Assembly: GCA_902624345.1 (NCBI GenBank)
Contig: CACNXI010000004.1
Coordinates: forward strand, 1-34,167
Direction: 5' to 3'
Length of the DNA: 34,167 nt
DNA from: an uncultured Pelagibacteraceae bacterium
GTDB taxonomy: Bacteria; Pseudomonadota; Alphaproteobacteria; Pelagibacterales; Pelagibacteraceae
The notes beneath the pieces are model-generated. The model ran no database searches. It was not told where the DNA came from and was given only the letters and a program-made list of their open reading frames with translations. Made by a program: the position numbers and the translations under genes. Positions 1 through 8,812 of the stretch are shown piece after piece. Position 1 is the stretch's first letter. Each line of letters begins with the position of its first letter.

Positions 1-444
1 AATATGGGTCTAGGAATAGATGGAAACGATTCAAAAATATTTAAATCTTGCGAAGAGGATTTAGCTAAAATTGCAGGACAAAAACCAGTTTCAACGAAAT
101 TTAAAAAATCTATTTCAAATTTTAAAACACGTAAAGATACGAAAGCTGGATTGAAGGTTACTTTACGAAAAAATAAAATGTATGAATTTATAGATAGACT
201 TGTAAACATTGCGCTTCCAAGAATAAAAGATTTTAGAGGACTTTCGTCAAAAGGTTTCGATAAGTTCGGTAATTTCACCTTTGGTGTAAAGGAGCATATA
301 ATATTTCCCGAAGTAAATTTTGATAAGGTGGATAAAATAAGAGGTTTAGATATTACAATAGTAATAAAATCAAACTCTAAAGAGCATAGCTTAGAATTAC
401 TAAAGAAATTTAATTTTCCATTTAGAGAAGAAAGGAGCAATTAA
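1..444 (+). CDS. rplE: 50S ribosomal protein L5, 5'-truncated by window edge
   Basis: Frame is open from base 1 (AAT ATG GGT = N-M-G); NMGLG...LAKIAGQKPVSTKFKKSI...KVTLR...MYEFIDRLVNIALPRIKDFRG matches L5; located upstream of rpsN. Confidence 0.95.
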   Translation, partial: NMGLGIDGNDSKIFKSCEEDLAKIAGQKPVSTKFKKSISNFKTRKDTKAGLKVTLRKNKMYEFIDRLVNIALPRIKDFRGLSSKGFDKFGNFTFGVKEHIIFPEVNFDKVDKIRGLDITIVIKSNSKEHSLELLKKFNFPFREERSN

Positions 445-749
445 TGGCTAAACTCAGTTCAATAAATAAGAATAATAGAAGAAAAAAAATGTCAGATAGA
501 TTTTATGCAAAAAGAAAAAAACTAAAAAAAATTATAATGAATAAAAAATTACCTCTAGAGGAAAGATTTAAAGCTCAACAAAAATTATCAAAATTACCAA
601 GAAATTCAGCGAAGACTAGAGTAAGAAATAGATGCGAAATTACAGGTAGACCGCATGGTGTTTACAGAAAATTAAAAATATCAAGAATAGCTCTTAGACA
701 ACTAGGTCTACAGGGTAAAATTCCTGGTATGATAAAATCAAGTTGGTAG
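444..749 (+). CDS. rpsN: 30S ribosomal protein S14 (zinc-free type)
   Basis: 101 aa; RNRCEITGRPHGVYRKLKISRIALRQLGLQGKIPGMIKSSW C-terminus; AGGAG upstream; spc operon position. Confidence 0.97.
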   Translation: MAKLSSINKNNRRKKMSDRFYAKRKKLKKIIMNKKLPLEERFKAQQKLSKLPRNSAKTRVRNRCEITGRPHGVYRKLKISRIALRQLGLQGKIPGMIKSSW

Positions 750-762
750 AAAGGAAGTTTAT

Positions 763-1158
763 ATGAGTTTAACAGATCCAATAGGAGATATGCTAGCGAG
801 AATAAAAAACTCGCAATTAAGAAATCATAAAAAAGTAGAAATGCCTTCATCAAATTTTAAGATGAAGATTGCAGATGTTTTAAAAAATGAAGGTTACATA
901 AATGGGTTTAATGTTGATAAAAATGATAACAAACAAGTTTTGATTATTGATTTAAAGTATAATTCCGGGTCTCCAGTAATAAGTGTAATCGAGAGAGTAT
1001 CAAAACCGGGTAGGAGAGTTTTTTCTAGTGCTCAAAGTTTACCAAAAATAAACAATGGACTAGGAATTGCAATTATATCTACGCCAAAAGGTGTTATGAC
1101 AGATATAGATGCAAGAAAACAAAAAGTTGGTGGAGAAATAATTTGTAAGGTATTTTAA
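763..1158 (+). CDS. rpsH: 30S ribosomal protein S8
   Basis: MSLTDPIGDMLARIKNSQ...KPGRRVFSS...GLGIAIISTPKGVMTDIDARKQKVGGEIICKVF. Confidence 0.97.
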   Translation: MSLTDPIGDMLARIKNSQLRNHKKVEMPSSNFKMKIADVLKNEGYINGFNVDKNDNKQVLIIDLKYNSGSPVISVIERVSKPGRRVFSSAQSLPKINNGLGIAIISTPKGVMTDIDARKQKVGGEIICKVF

Positions 1159-1697
1159 TGTCTAAAATAGGTAAAATAAGTATTAATATTCCAGAGAAGG
1201 TCAAAGTTGCTCTAGCAGGATCAGATATCAATATAGAAGGTCCTCTGGGTAAACAAAAGTTAAAAATTAATTTAGAGATGTTCGATTTTAAAATTGATGA
1301 TGGTAAAAATGTTTCATTAAAACCTAAGAAACTAGACGATGATACAAAGAGATTATGGGGAATGAATAGAAGTTTAATTAATAATGCAATTATAGGTACT
1401 AGTAAGGGTTTTGAAAAAGTACTTGAGCTAAGTGGCGTAGGTTACAGAGCGGCATTAAAAGGAAAACAGTTAAATCTTCAATTAGGTTTTAGTCATGATA
1501 TAAATTTTGATATTCCAGAAGATGTAAAAATTTTAGTTGAAAAACAAACAACTATTAAAATATCAGGTGTTGATAAACAAAAAGTAGGCATGATTGCATC
1601 AAAAATTAAATCTTTTAGACCGCCTGAACCCTACAAAGGAAAAGGAATTAAAGAAAAAGGTCAATATATATTAAGAAAAGAAGGTAAAAAGAAATAA
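1158..1697 (+). CDS. rplF: 50S ribosomal protein L6
   Basis: [15 protein letters not shown]...LSGVGYRA...G.S....[24 protein letters not shown]. Confidence 0.97.
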   Translation: MSKIGKISINIPEKVKVALAGSDINIEGPLGKQKLKINLEMFDFKIDDGKNVSLKPKKLDDDTKRLWGMNRSLINNAIIGTSKGFEKVLELSGVGYRAALKGKQLNLQLGFSHDINFDIPEDVKILVEKQTTIKISGVDKQKVGMIASKIKSFRPPEPYKGKGIKEKGQYILRKEGKKK

Positions 1698-2050
1698 TGA
1701 AATTAAGCACGTTACAAAGAAAAAAATTCAGAGTGAGAAATAAGCTTAAAAATAATTCTAAAAATGATCGTTATAGATTAAGCGTATCTAGAAGTTTAAA
1801 AAATATTTCGGCTCAAATTATAGATGATGCAAATAGTAAAACTATCCTTTCAGCTTCATCTAATGAAAAGGACATAAAATCTGGAAAAATAAACAAAACA
1901 GAGCTCTCAAAAATAGTTGCCGAAAAACTAGCTAAAAAAGCTGGGGAAAAAAATATCAAGAAAATTTATTTTGATAGAGGTCAATTTAAGTACCATGGAA
2001 GAGTAAAGATTTTTGCTGAAACATTAAGAAAAAACGGAATGGAATTTTAA
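1697..2050 (+). CDS. rplR: 50S ribosomal protein L18
   Basis: [10 protein letters not shown]...[18 protein letters not shown]...[26 protein letters not shown]. Confidence 0.96.
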   Translation: MKLSTLQRKKFRVRNKLKNNSKNDRYRLSVSRSLKNISAQIIDDANSKTILSASSNEKDIKSGKINKTELSKIVAEKLAKKAGEKNIKKIYFDRGQFKYHGRVKIFAETLRKNGMEF

Positions 2051-2051
2051 T

Positions 2052-2552
2052 ATGTCTAAAGAAAATGAATTTATAGAAAAACTTGTTCACGTAAATAGAA
2101 TAACAAAAGTTGTTAAGGGTGGCAGAAGATTTGGTTTTTCCGCATTAGTAGTTATTGGAAATCAAAGCGGAAAAATTGGTATTGCTCATGCAAAATCTAA
2201 ACAAGTTCCAGATGCTATAAAAAAAGCTAATGAAATGGCTAGAAGAAATCTAATTCAAATACCTTTAAGAGAGGGAAGAACTATTCATCATGATGTTTCT
2301 GGTAAAGATGGCGCTGGAAAAATCAAAATGAGAGCAGCACCGAAAGGAACAGGTATTATTGCTGGTGGACCTGTTAGAGCCGTATGTGAAGTGCTAGGTA
2401 TAAAAGACATTGTTGCTAAATCACTAGGAACTGCAAATCCCCACAATGTTATTAGAGCATGTCTTAAAGCTTTAAAAAAACAAAATTCTCCAAAACAAAT
2501 ATCAATTATAAGAAACAAGAAAATTTCTGAAATTATAGAAAAAAGAGGATAA
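2052..2552 (+). CDS. rpsE: 30S ribosomal protein S5
   Basis: EKLVHVNRITKVVKGGRRFGFSALVVIG...PLREGRTIHHDVSGKDGAGKIKMRAAPKGTGIIAGGPVRAVCEVLGI. Confidence 0.97.
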   Translation: MSKENEFIEKLVHVNRITKVVKGGRRFGFSALVVIGNQSGKIGIAHAKSKQVPDAIKKANEMARRNLIQIPLREGRTIHHDVSGKDGAGKIKMRAAPKGTGIIAGGPVRAVCEVLGIKDIVAKSLGTANPHNVIRACLKALKKQNSPKQISIIRNKKISEIIEKRG

Positions 2553-2554
2553 TA

Positions 2555-3007
2555 ATGCTTAATGATTTAACTAAACTAAAAACAAAAAAAATTAGAGTTG
2601 GAAGAGGTATTGGATCTGGAAAAGGCAAAACTTCTGGAAGAGGTGTTAAAGGACAAAAATCAAGATCTGGTGTTGCAATTAAAAGTTTTGAAGGTGGCCA
2701 AATGCCTTTATATAGAAGATTACCGAAAAGAGGTTTTAATTCAATCAATAAAAATAAAATAGGGAAATTAAATTTAGGTGATCTGCAACTGCTTTTAGAG
2801 TCAAAAAGAATAAAATCATCTGAAAAAATAGATATAAAATATTTACATAGTTCTAAAATTTTAAAAAAAAAGTACGAAAAAATAAAAATACTTGGTCAGG
2901 GTGAAATTAAAGACAAGTTAAATTTAGAAGTTCATTATTTATCTAATTCAGCAAAAGAGAAACTTTCAAAGAACGGCTCAACAATCAAAATTTTAGAGAG
3001 CAAATAA
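2555..3007 (+). CDS. rplO: 50S ribosomal protein L15
   Basis: RVGRGIGSGKGKTSGRGVKGQKSRSG...FEGGQMPLYRRLPKRGF. Confidence 0.97.
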   Translation: MLNDLTKLKTKKIRVGRGIGSGKGKTSGRGVKGQKSRSGVAIKSFEGGQMPLYRRLPKRGFNSINKNKIGKLNLGDLQLLLESKRIKSSEKIDIKYLHSSKILKKKYEKIKILGQGEIKDKLNLEVHYLSNSAKEKLSKNGSTIKILESK

Positions 3008-3016
3008 AAAAATCAT

Positions 3017-4297
3017 ATGAGTACAATGACACAAAATAACGATTTAAGAAATCGTATAATTTTTACTATATTTATCTTAGCAGTTTACAGATTCGGAACA
3101 TTTGTACCTTTGCCTGGTATAGACCCTGATCAGTTAAAAATTATGATGGAGGGAAATCAAAAAGGTTTACTTGGCATGTTTAATGTTTTTGCAGGTGGTG
3201 CTGTAAGCCGTATGGCAATATTTGCTTTAGGAATAATGCCTTATATCTCATCTTCTATTATAGTTCAATTGCTTACCGGAGTTTCTGATTATTTTAAAAA
3301 TTTAAAAAGTCAGGGGACAATTGGAAGACAAAAAATTACACAAATAACAAGATACGGAACAGTTCTCTTGGCTACTATCCAGGGATATGGCTTGTCAGTT
3401 GGACTTGAGTCATCAGAAAATTTAGTTATTAATCCAGGTATATTTTTTAAAGTTACTACCGTGACAACTATTGTAGCTGGTACAATTTTCTTAATGTGGT
3501 TAGGTGAACAAATTACTCAAAGAGGAATTGGTAATGGAATTTCACTAATTATCTTTTCTGGTATTGTTGCTGAAATACCTAGAGCATTAGTTACTACATT
3601 TGAGTTAGGTAGAACAGGTGCCATATCATCAACTATGATAATTTTTATTTTCATTCTATTAATAGCTACAATTATGTTTATCGTCTTTATGGAAAGAGCT
3701 CTTAGAAAAATTTTGATAAACTATCCAAAAAGACAAATGGGTAATAAGATGTACGGAGGAGACTCTTCTCATTTACCTTTAAAAATAAATACAGCAGGTG
3801 TAATTCCGGCTATTTTTGCTTCAGCTTTGCTACTGTTACCTGCTACACTTACAAATTTTAATATCACTGAGAATGACAACGTGTCTTCTTTTTTATCTTT
3901 CTTTTCACAAGGTCAACCTTTGTACATGATTTTATATGCCTCAGGAATTATCTTTTTCACTTTCTTTTACACTTCTCTTGTATTCAATCCAGATGAAACA
4001 GCTGAGAATTTAAGAAAATATGGTGGCTTTGTACCAGGGATAAGACCAGGCGAAAGCACCGCAAGATACATAGAAGAAATTTTAACAAGACTCACAACTA
4101 TTGGCGCATTATATCTAACATTAGTTTGCTTAATGCCAGAATTTTTAATAGCAAACTATCCTATACCTTTCTATTTAGGCGGCGCTTCAGTCTTAATTGT
4201 CGTAGTTGTAGCAATTGACACAGTAACCCAAATCCAGACAAGATTAATGAGTGCGCAGTACGAACAACTTATTAAAAAAACCAAATTTGGAAGATAG
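3017..4297 (+). CDS. secY: Preprotein translocase subunit SecY
   Basis: 426 aa multi-TM protein; FVPLPGID, LGIMPYISSSIIVQLL, NGISLIIFSGIVA, FNPDETAENLRKYGGFVPGIRPGESTARYIEEILTRLT. Confidence 0.98.
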   Translation: MSTMTQNNDLRNRIIFTIFILAVYRFGTFVPLPGIDPDQLKIMMEGNQKGLLGMFNVFAGGAVSRMAIFALGIMPYISSSIIVQLLTGVSDYFKNLKSQGTIGRQKITQITRYGTVLLATIQGYGLSVGLESSENLVINPGIFFKVTTVTTIVAGTIFLMWLGEQITQRGIGNGISLIIFSGIVAEIPRALVTTFELGRTGAISSTMIIFIFILLIATIMFIVFMERALRKILINYPKRQMGNKMYGGDSSHLPLKINTAGVIPAIFASALLLLPATLTNFNITENDNVSSFLSFFSQGQPLYMILYASGIIFFTFFYTSLVFNPDETAENLRKYGGFVPGIRPGESTARYIEEILTRLTTIGALYLTLVCLMPEFLIANYPIPFYLGGASVLIVVVVAIDTVTQIQTRLMSAQYEQLIKKTKFGR

Positions 4298-4299
4298 AA

Positions 4300-4863
4300 G
4301 TGAATATAATTTTATTTGGTCCTCCAGGTGCAGGCAAAGGCACACAAGCAAAATATCTCGTAAAAACATTAAATAATTTTCAAGTTTCAACAGGTGATAT
4401 GTTGAGGGATGAAATTAAAAAAGACACAGAAATTGGGAAGAAAATTATAAATTACATGAATGAAGGTAAATTTGTTGATGATGAAATTGTTAATAATCTT
4501 ATGAAAAAAGTGGTTTTTGATAGCTCGAAAAAAGGAAAATTAATTTTTGATGGTTATCCAAGAACTATTAAACAAGCAAAAAATTTAGATTTACTGTTAA
4601 CAGAGTCTAAACAACAAATTAATTTTATTTTCTTTTTAGACGTAAATAAAGAGACCATTATTAAAAGAATAGAAAAAAGGAAAGTTGAAGAAAAAAGGGG
4701 CGATGATGATCTAGATACAATTCTTAAAAGATATGATACTTATTTAAAAACAACCTCTCCAGTATTAGATTATTATTCATCTAAACAAAACTTTTATAAG
4801 CTTGATGGAAACCAAGAAATTGATCAAATAAACAAGCAAATCAAGGCCTTTTTAAAGTTATAA
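4300..4863 (+). CDS. adk: Adenylate kinase (short-LID type, GTG start)
   Basis: FGPPGAGKGTQAKYL P-loop; STGDMLRDEI; FDGYPRTIKQA; secY-adk order common in alphaproteobacteria; start codon at 4300 is GTG. Confidence 0.95.
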   Translation: MNIILFGPPGAGKGTQAKYLVKTLNNFQVSTGDMLRDEIKKDTEIGKKIINYMNEGKFVDDEIVNNLMKKVVFDSSKKGKLIFDGYPRTIKQAKNLDLLLTESKQQINFIFFLDVNKETIIKRIEKRKVEEKRGDDDLDTILKRYDTYLKTTSPVLDYYSSKQNFYKLDGNQEIDQINKQIKAFLKL

Positions 4864-4867
4864 AAAG

Positions 4868-4895
4868 TTGACTTTAAATTTTCATCTTATATAAA
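4868..4895 (+). promoter_or_regulatory. Putative sigma70-type promoter upstream of rpsM
   Basis: TTGACT (4868-4873), 16-nt spacer, TATAAA (4890-4895) in the 54-bp adk-rpsM gap, one of the larger gaps in the ribosomal operon segment. Confidence 0.55.
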
Positions 4896-4917
4896 AGGCT
4901 AAATTTTATCTCAAATT

Positions 4918-5301
4918 ATGGCTCGAATTGCAGGTGTAAATATCCCACAAAATAAAATCGTTCAGATTGGACTTACATATATTTATGGTATAGGAGACAA
5001 GTTTTCTAAACAGATCTGTAAAGAATTAGAAATACCAAAATCAAAAAGAGTTAATGAACTTACTGACGATCAAATTCTAAAAATTAGAGAGTATATCGAC
5101 CAGCATTTCACAGTTGAGGGAGATTTAAGAAGAGAAAATTCAATGAGCATAAAAAGATTAATTGATCTTGCTTGTTACAGAGGTTTTCGACACAAAAAAA
5201 AATTACCTGTGAGGGGACAAAGAACTAGATGTAATGCGAGAACAAGAAAAGGTAAAGCAATTGCTATTGCAGGTAAAAAATTAACACCATTAAAGAAATA
5301 G
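4918..5301 (+). CDS. rpsM: 30S ribosomal protein S13
   Basis: [13 protein letters not shown]...[11 protein letters not shown]...[27 protein letters not shown]. Confidence 0.98.
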   Translation: MARIAGVNIPQNKIVQIGLTYIYGIGDKFSKQICKELEIPKSKRVNELTDDQILKIREYIDQHFTVEGDLRRENSMSIKRLIDLACYRGFRHKKKLPVRGQRTRCNARTRKGKAIAIAGKKLTPLKK

Positions 5302-5307
5302 TTTAGA

Positions 5308-5754
5308 ATGGCTGAAAAAAAAAAGGTAGAAAAAAAGGTTGACGAGAAATCTGAAGTAAAATCTGTTAAAAAAAGCTCTTATTCTAAAAAGAAAAAAGTT
5401 AAAAAGAATATTGTTAATGGGATAGCTTATGTTCAGTCAACATTTAATAATACAATTGTATCAATAGCTGATACTCAAGGTAATGTTGTATCTTGGGCTT
5501 CTGCTGGACAAAAGGGATTTAAAGGTTCTAGAAAATCAACACCTTATGCAGCACAAATAGCAGCTGACTCAGCTGCTTCAAAAGCTTTAGAGTATGGTAT
5601 GAAAACTTTAACGGTTGAAATTAAAGGACCAGGTTCAGGGAGAGAAACAGCTTTGCGTGCATTACAAGCAAGAGGTTTTAAAATTTTATCTATCAAAGAT
5701 ACAACACCGATGCCTCATAACGGAACAAGACCACCAAAAAAAAGGAGAGTTTAA
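5308..5754 (+). CDS. rpsK: 30S ribosomal protein S11 with Lys-rich N-terminal extension
   Basis: [46 protein letters not shown]...[12 protein letters not shown]. Confidence 0.97.
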   Translation: MAEKKKVEKKVDEKSEVKSVKKSSYSKKKKVKKNIVNGIAYVQSTFNNTIVSIADTQGNVVSWASAGQKGFKGSRKSTPYAAQIAADSAASKALEYGMKTLTVEIKGPGSGRETALRALQARGFKILSIKDTTPMPHNGTRPPKKRRV

Positions 5755-6782
5755 TGGAAACGGCTAATGTAAATTTAAAAAATTGGAAATCATTAATTAA
5801 ACCCGGAAAGTTGGATATTAATTTAAACGATGATAAATCATACGCTAAAATTGTGGCTGAACCACTTGAAAAAGGCTATGGTTTAACCTTAGGTAACTCA
5901 TTAAGAAGGATCTTATTATCTTCAATAAGAGGTACTGCGGTAACAGCAATTCAAATTGATGGAGTACTTCATGAATTTACTTCTATTAAAGGAGTAAGAG
6001 AAGATGTAACTGATATTGTTCTTAATGTTAAATCTTTAGCATTAAAAAGCACTTCTGAAGGTTCAAAAAAATTAGTGCTAGATGCAAAAGGTCCAGGCGT
6101 AATAAAAGCATCAGATATAACAAAAATTAATGAAATAGAAATTTTAAATCCTGATTTGGTAATTTGTAATTTAGATGAAAATACAAATTTTCATATGGAG
6201 ATGACAATAGGTAATGGAAAAGGTTATGTTCCTGCTGAACTTAATAAACCAGATGAACCACCTTTAGGTCTTATACCTATTGACTCGCTTTTTAGTCCAG
6301 TAAAAAAAGTATCCTATTCTGTGAGCACTGCTCGAGAAGGTAAAGCTTTAGACTATGACAAATTAACAATGGAAATAGAAACTAATGGATCTATCTCAGC
6401 AGAAGATGCATTAGCTTATTCAGCTAGAATTTTTCAAGATCAATTAGGAATGTTTGTTAATTTTGATGAACCTCAAGAAGTAACTATAACTGAAAAACCA
6501 AGTGAACCAGAATTTAACAAAAACTTGCTAAGAAAAGTTGATGAATTAGAACTTTCTGTAAGATCTATGAATTGCCTTAAAAATGATAATATTATTTATA
6601 TCGGTGATTTAGTTCAAAAGTCTGAAGGTGAAATGTTAAGAACTCCAAATTTTGGTAGAAAATCTCTCAACGAAATAAAAGAAGTTCTAAATGGGATGTC
6701 ATTATATCTAGGTATGGAAATACCTAATTGGCCTCCAGACAATATAGCAGAATTATCTAAAAAGTTAGAGGAAAGTATTTAA
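5754..6782 (+). CDS. rpoA: DNA-directed RNA polymerase subunit alpha
   Basis: [41 protein letters not shown]-terminal domain [22 protein letters not shown] overlap with rpsK stop. Confidence 0.98.
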   Translation: METANVNLKNWKSLIKPGKLDINLNDDKSYAKIVAEPLEKGYGLTLGNSLRRILLSSIRGTAVTAIQIDGVLHEFTSIKGVREDVTDIVLNVKSLALKSTSEGSKKLVLDAKGPGVIKASDITKINEIEILNPDLVICNLDENTNFHMEMTIGNGKGYVPAELNKPDEPPLGLIPIDSLFSPVKKVSYSVSTAREGKALDYDKLTMEIETNGSISAEDALAYSARIFQDQLGMFVNFDEPQEVTITEKPSEPEFNKNLLRKVDELELSVRSMNCLKNDNIIYIGDLVQKSEGEMLRTPNFGRKSLNEIKEVLNGMSLYLGMEIPNWPPDNIAELSKKLEESI

Positions 6783-6784
6783 TA

Positions 6785-7225
6785 ATGAGACATAGACTTG
6801 GTTATAAAAAACTTAATAGAACATCTGAGCATAGAAAAGCTTTAATTAAAAATATGCTAAATAATTTGATTAAATACGAGCAAATAATTACTACCTTACC
6901 TAAAGCAAAAGTACTAAAGCCACAGGCTGATAAAATAATAACCTTAGGAAAGAAAAAAAATCTTCAAAATACTAGGAGATTAGTATCTAAACTTCAGGAT
7001 AAAACTAATGCAAATAAAGTTATAAAAACTTTATCCAAAAGATATGAAAAAAGATCTGGAGGATACACTAGAATTGTAAAAGCTGGATTTAGATATGGTG
7101 ATAATGCACCATTAGCTGTAATAGAATTTGTAGACAGAGATGTTGAAGCAAAAAGAAAATTTAAGAAAAAGAAATCACAAGAAAAACCTGTAAAGACAGA
7201 GGAAAAAAAATCAGCTTCAGCATAA
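6785..7225 (+). CDS. rplQ: 50S ribosomal protein L17 with basic C-terminal extension
   Basis: MRHRLGYKKLNRTSEHRKALIKNMLNNLIKYEQIITTLPKAK; GGYTRIVKAGFRYGDNAPLAVIEFVDRD. Confidence 0.97.
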   Translation: MRHRLGYKKLNRTSEHRKALIKNMLNNLIKYEQIITTLPKAKVLKPQADKIITLGKKKNLQNTRRLVSKLQDKTNANKVIKTLSKRYEKRSGGYTRIVKAGFRYGDNAPLAVIEFVDRDVEAKRKFKKKKSQEKPVKTEEKKSASA

Positions 7226-7232
7226 CTAAATA

Positions 7233-8150
7233 ATGAATAAGTCCTACACTATTAAGGAAATTTATTCAGGAATGCGTATAGACAGATGGATAAGAAATAA
7301 CGTAGCTTCTCTACCACAATCATTAATCGAAAAATCTCTAAGAAAAGGTAAAATTAAGGTTAATATAAAAAAAGTAAATAGTTCCTATAAATTAAAAACT
7401 GGAGATAAAATAAATTTTTTTAATTTTACTTTTGAAGTTAAAAAAAATAAGGAAACAAATAAAAAATTTTCCCCATCTTCTCAACTTTTAAAAGTACATG
7501 AGAATAGAATTTTGGAAAATAATGATGACTTTATCGTAATAGACAAAAGTCCAGGTGTACCAGTTCAAGGTGGAACAAAATCAAAAAAAAACTTAATAGA
7601 TATACTTGCTTCAAGTGAATTTTTTAAGGATACAAAACCCTTTCCAGTTCATAGATTAGATAAGGAAACATCTGGTATAATGATAATTTCTAAAAATCAT
7701 AATTCAGCAAGATTATTAACTACCTTATTTAGACTAAGAAAAATTCATAAAACTTATTTAGCTGTATGCCATGGTCACATAAGTAAAAAAAAGGGCGAAT
7801 TAAAAAATGAACTTATAACGTTTGAAAATAACAAAAAGAAAATTGAGAAAGCGATAACTTATTATAAAGTTCTTTCTGAAACAGATACAACTTCATTTAT
7901 TGAGCTTAAACCAGTAACAGGAAGAAAGCACCAGTTAAGAAAACAACTAGCTATAATTGATAATCCAATTGTGGGAGATAAAAAATATATTTTATCAAAT
8001 AAAAAAATTAAAAGTGACAAAGACCTTATGTTACATGCTTACTCTTTGAAATTTTACATTAATAATAAAAAATTCTTTTATAAAGCAAATCCACCTGCTG
8101 CATTTAACAAGTATTTAAATAAAAAAAAACTTAATATTTTAAATTTTTAA
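7233..8150 (+). CDS. RluC/RluD-family 23S rRNA pseudouridine synthase
   Basis: N-terminal S4-like region, IVIDKSPGVPVQGG, PVHRLDKETSGIMIISKN motif with the catalytic Asp, GRKHQLRKQLA. Confidence 0.9.
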   Translation: MNKSYTIKEIYSGMRIDRWIRNNVASLPQSLIEKSLRKGKIKVNIKKVNSSYKLKTGDKINFFNFTFEVKKNKETNKKFSPSSQLLKVHENRILENNDDFIVIDKSPGVPVQGGTKSKKNLIDILASSEFFKDTKPFPVHRLDKETSGIMIISKNHNSARLLTTLFRLRKIHKTYLAVCHGHISKKKGELKNELITFENNKKKIEKAITYYKVLSETDTTSFIELKPVTGRKHQLRKQLAIIDNPIVGDKKYILSNKKIKSDKDLMLHAYSLKFYINNKKFFYKANPPAAFNKYLNKKKLNILNF

Positions 8151-8745
8151 TAAGATTTATTTTAAGTCTATTGATTATTCTATCTTTTGAGACTTTTTTA
8201 AAATTGTCAATTTTGGAAATACCTTTGTCAGAAATACCACAAGGAACTATTTTCTTATAATCATCTAAATTGTTCGATAGATTTAATGAAAATCCATGAA
8301 ATGCAATCCATTTTTTTATACGAATACCTATTGCTGCAATTTTTTTTTCTTCTTTTTTATCCAAAACCCAAATACCTATATTCTTTCTATCACTGAAAGA
8401 GCTTATCTTAAAATCTTTTAAAGTTTCAATAATAGATTTTTCAATTACTGTTATAAATTTTCTTATGTCTTTTTTTCTCTTAGAGATGTCTAAAACAAAG
8501 TAGCATATCAATTGTCCAGGACCATGCCATGTTATTTTTCCACCTCTATTAGTTTTAATTATTTTAACGTTTTTATCTAAAATATCTTTTTGGTTAAAGT
8601 TTACACCACATGTATAAACAGACTTGTGCTCTAAGAACCAAATTAGTTCTTGATTTTTATTCTGATAAACCTGCTGAACTCTTTCATCAAGATAGTTAAT
8701 AGCATCCTCATATTTTACTGGTTTTTCTGATATTTTGATCTCCAT
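8131..8745 (-). CDS. lipB: Lipoyl(octanoyl) transferase
   Basis: TNRGGKITWHGPGQLICYFVLDI; KIAAIGIRIKKWIAFHGFSLNL; IVPCGI with the catalytic Cys. Confidence 0.95.
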   Translation of the reverse strand: MEIKISEKPVKYEDAINYLDERVQQVYQNKNQELIWFLEHKSVYTCGVNFNQKDILDKNVKIIKTNRGGKITWHGPGQLICYFVLDISKRKKDIRKFITVIEKSIIETLKDFKISSFSDRKNIGIWVLDKKEEKKIAAIGIRIKKWIAFHGFSLNLSNNLDDYKKIVPCGISDKGISKIDNFKKVSKDRIINRLKINLIKNLKY

Positions 8746-8812
8746 AAGAATTTAAAAATTGTATTATATTTAATTTGTATTAATAGTTCTAATAATTTTT
8801 ATAGGATTTAAA

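Noticed and set aside
662-853. 63-aa minus-strand hydrophobic ORF over rpsN/rpsH, and 2288-2518 / 2533-2748 antisense ORFs over rpsE/rplO
   Set aside because: Antisense to ribosomal protein genes; hydrophobicity is the complement of Lys codons.
4864-4917. S4-binding pseudoknot leader as in the enterobacterial alpha operon
   Set aside because: 54 AT-rich bp with no plausible pseudoknot; no rpsD between rpsK and rpoA.
8746-8812. M-box or other Mg2+ riboswitch upstream of mgtE
   Set aside because: The 67-bp spacer is too short and has no GC-containing stems.
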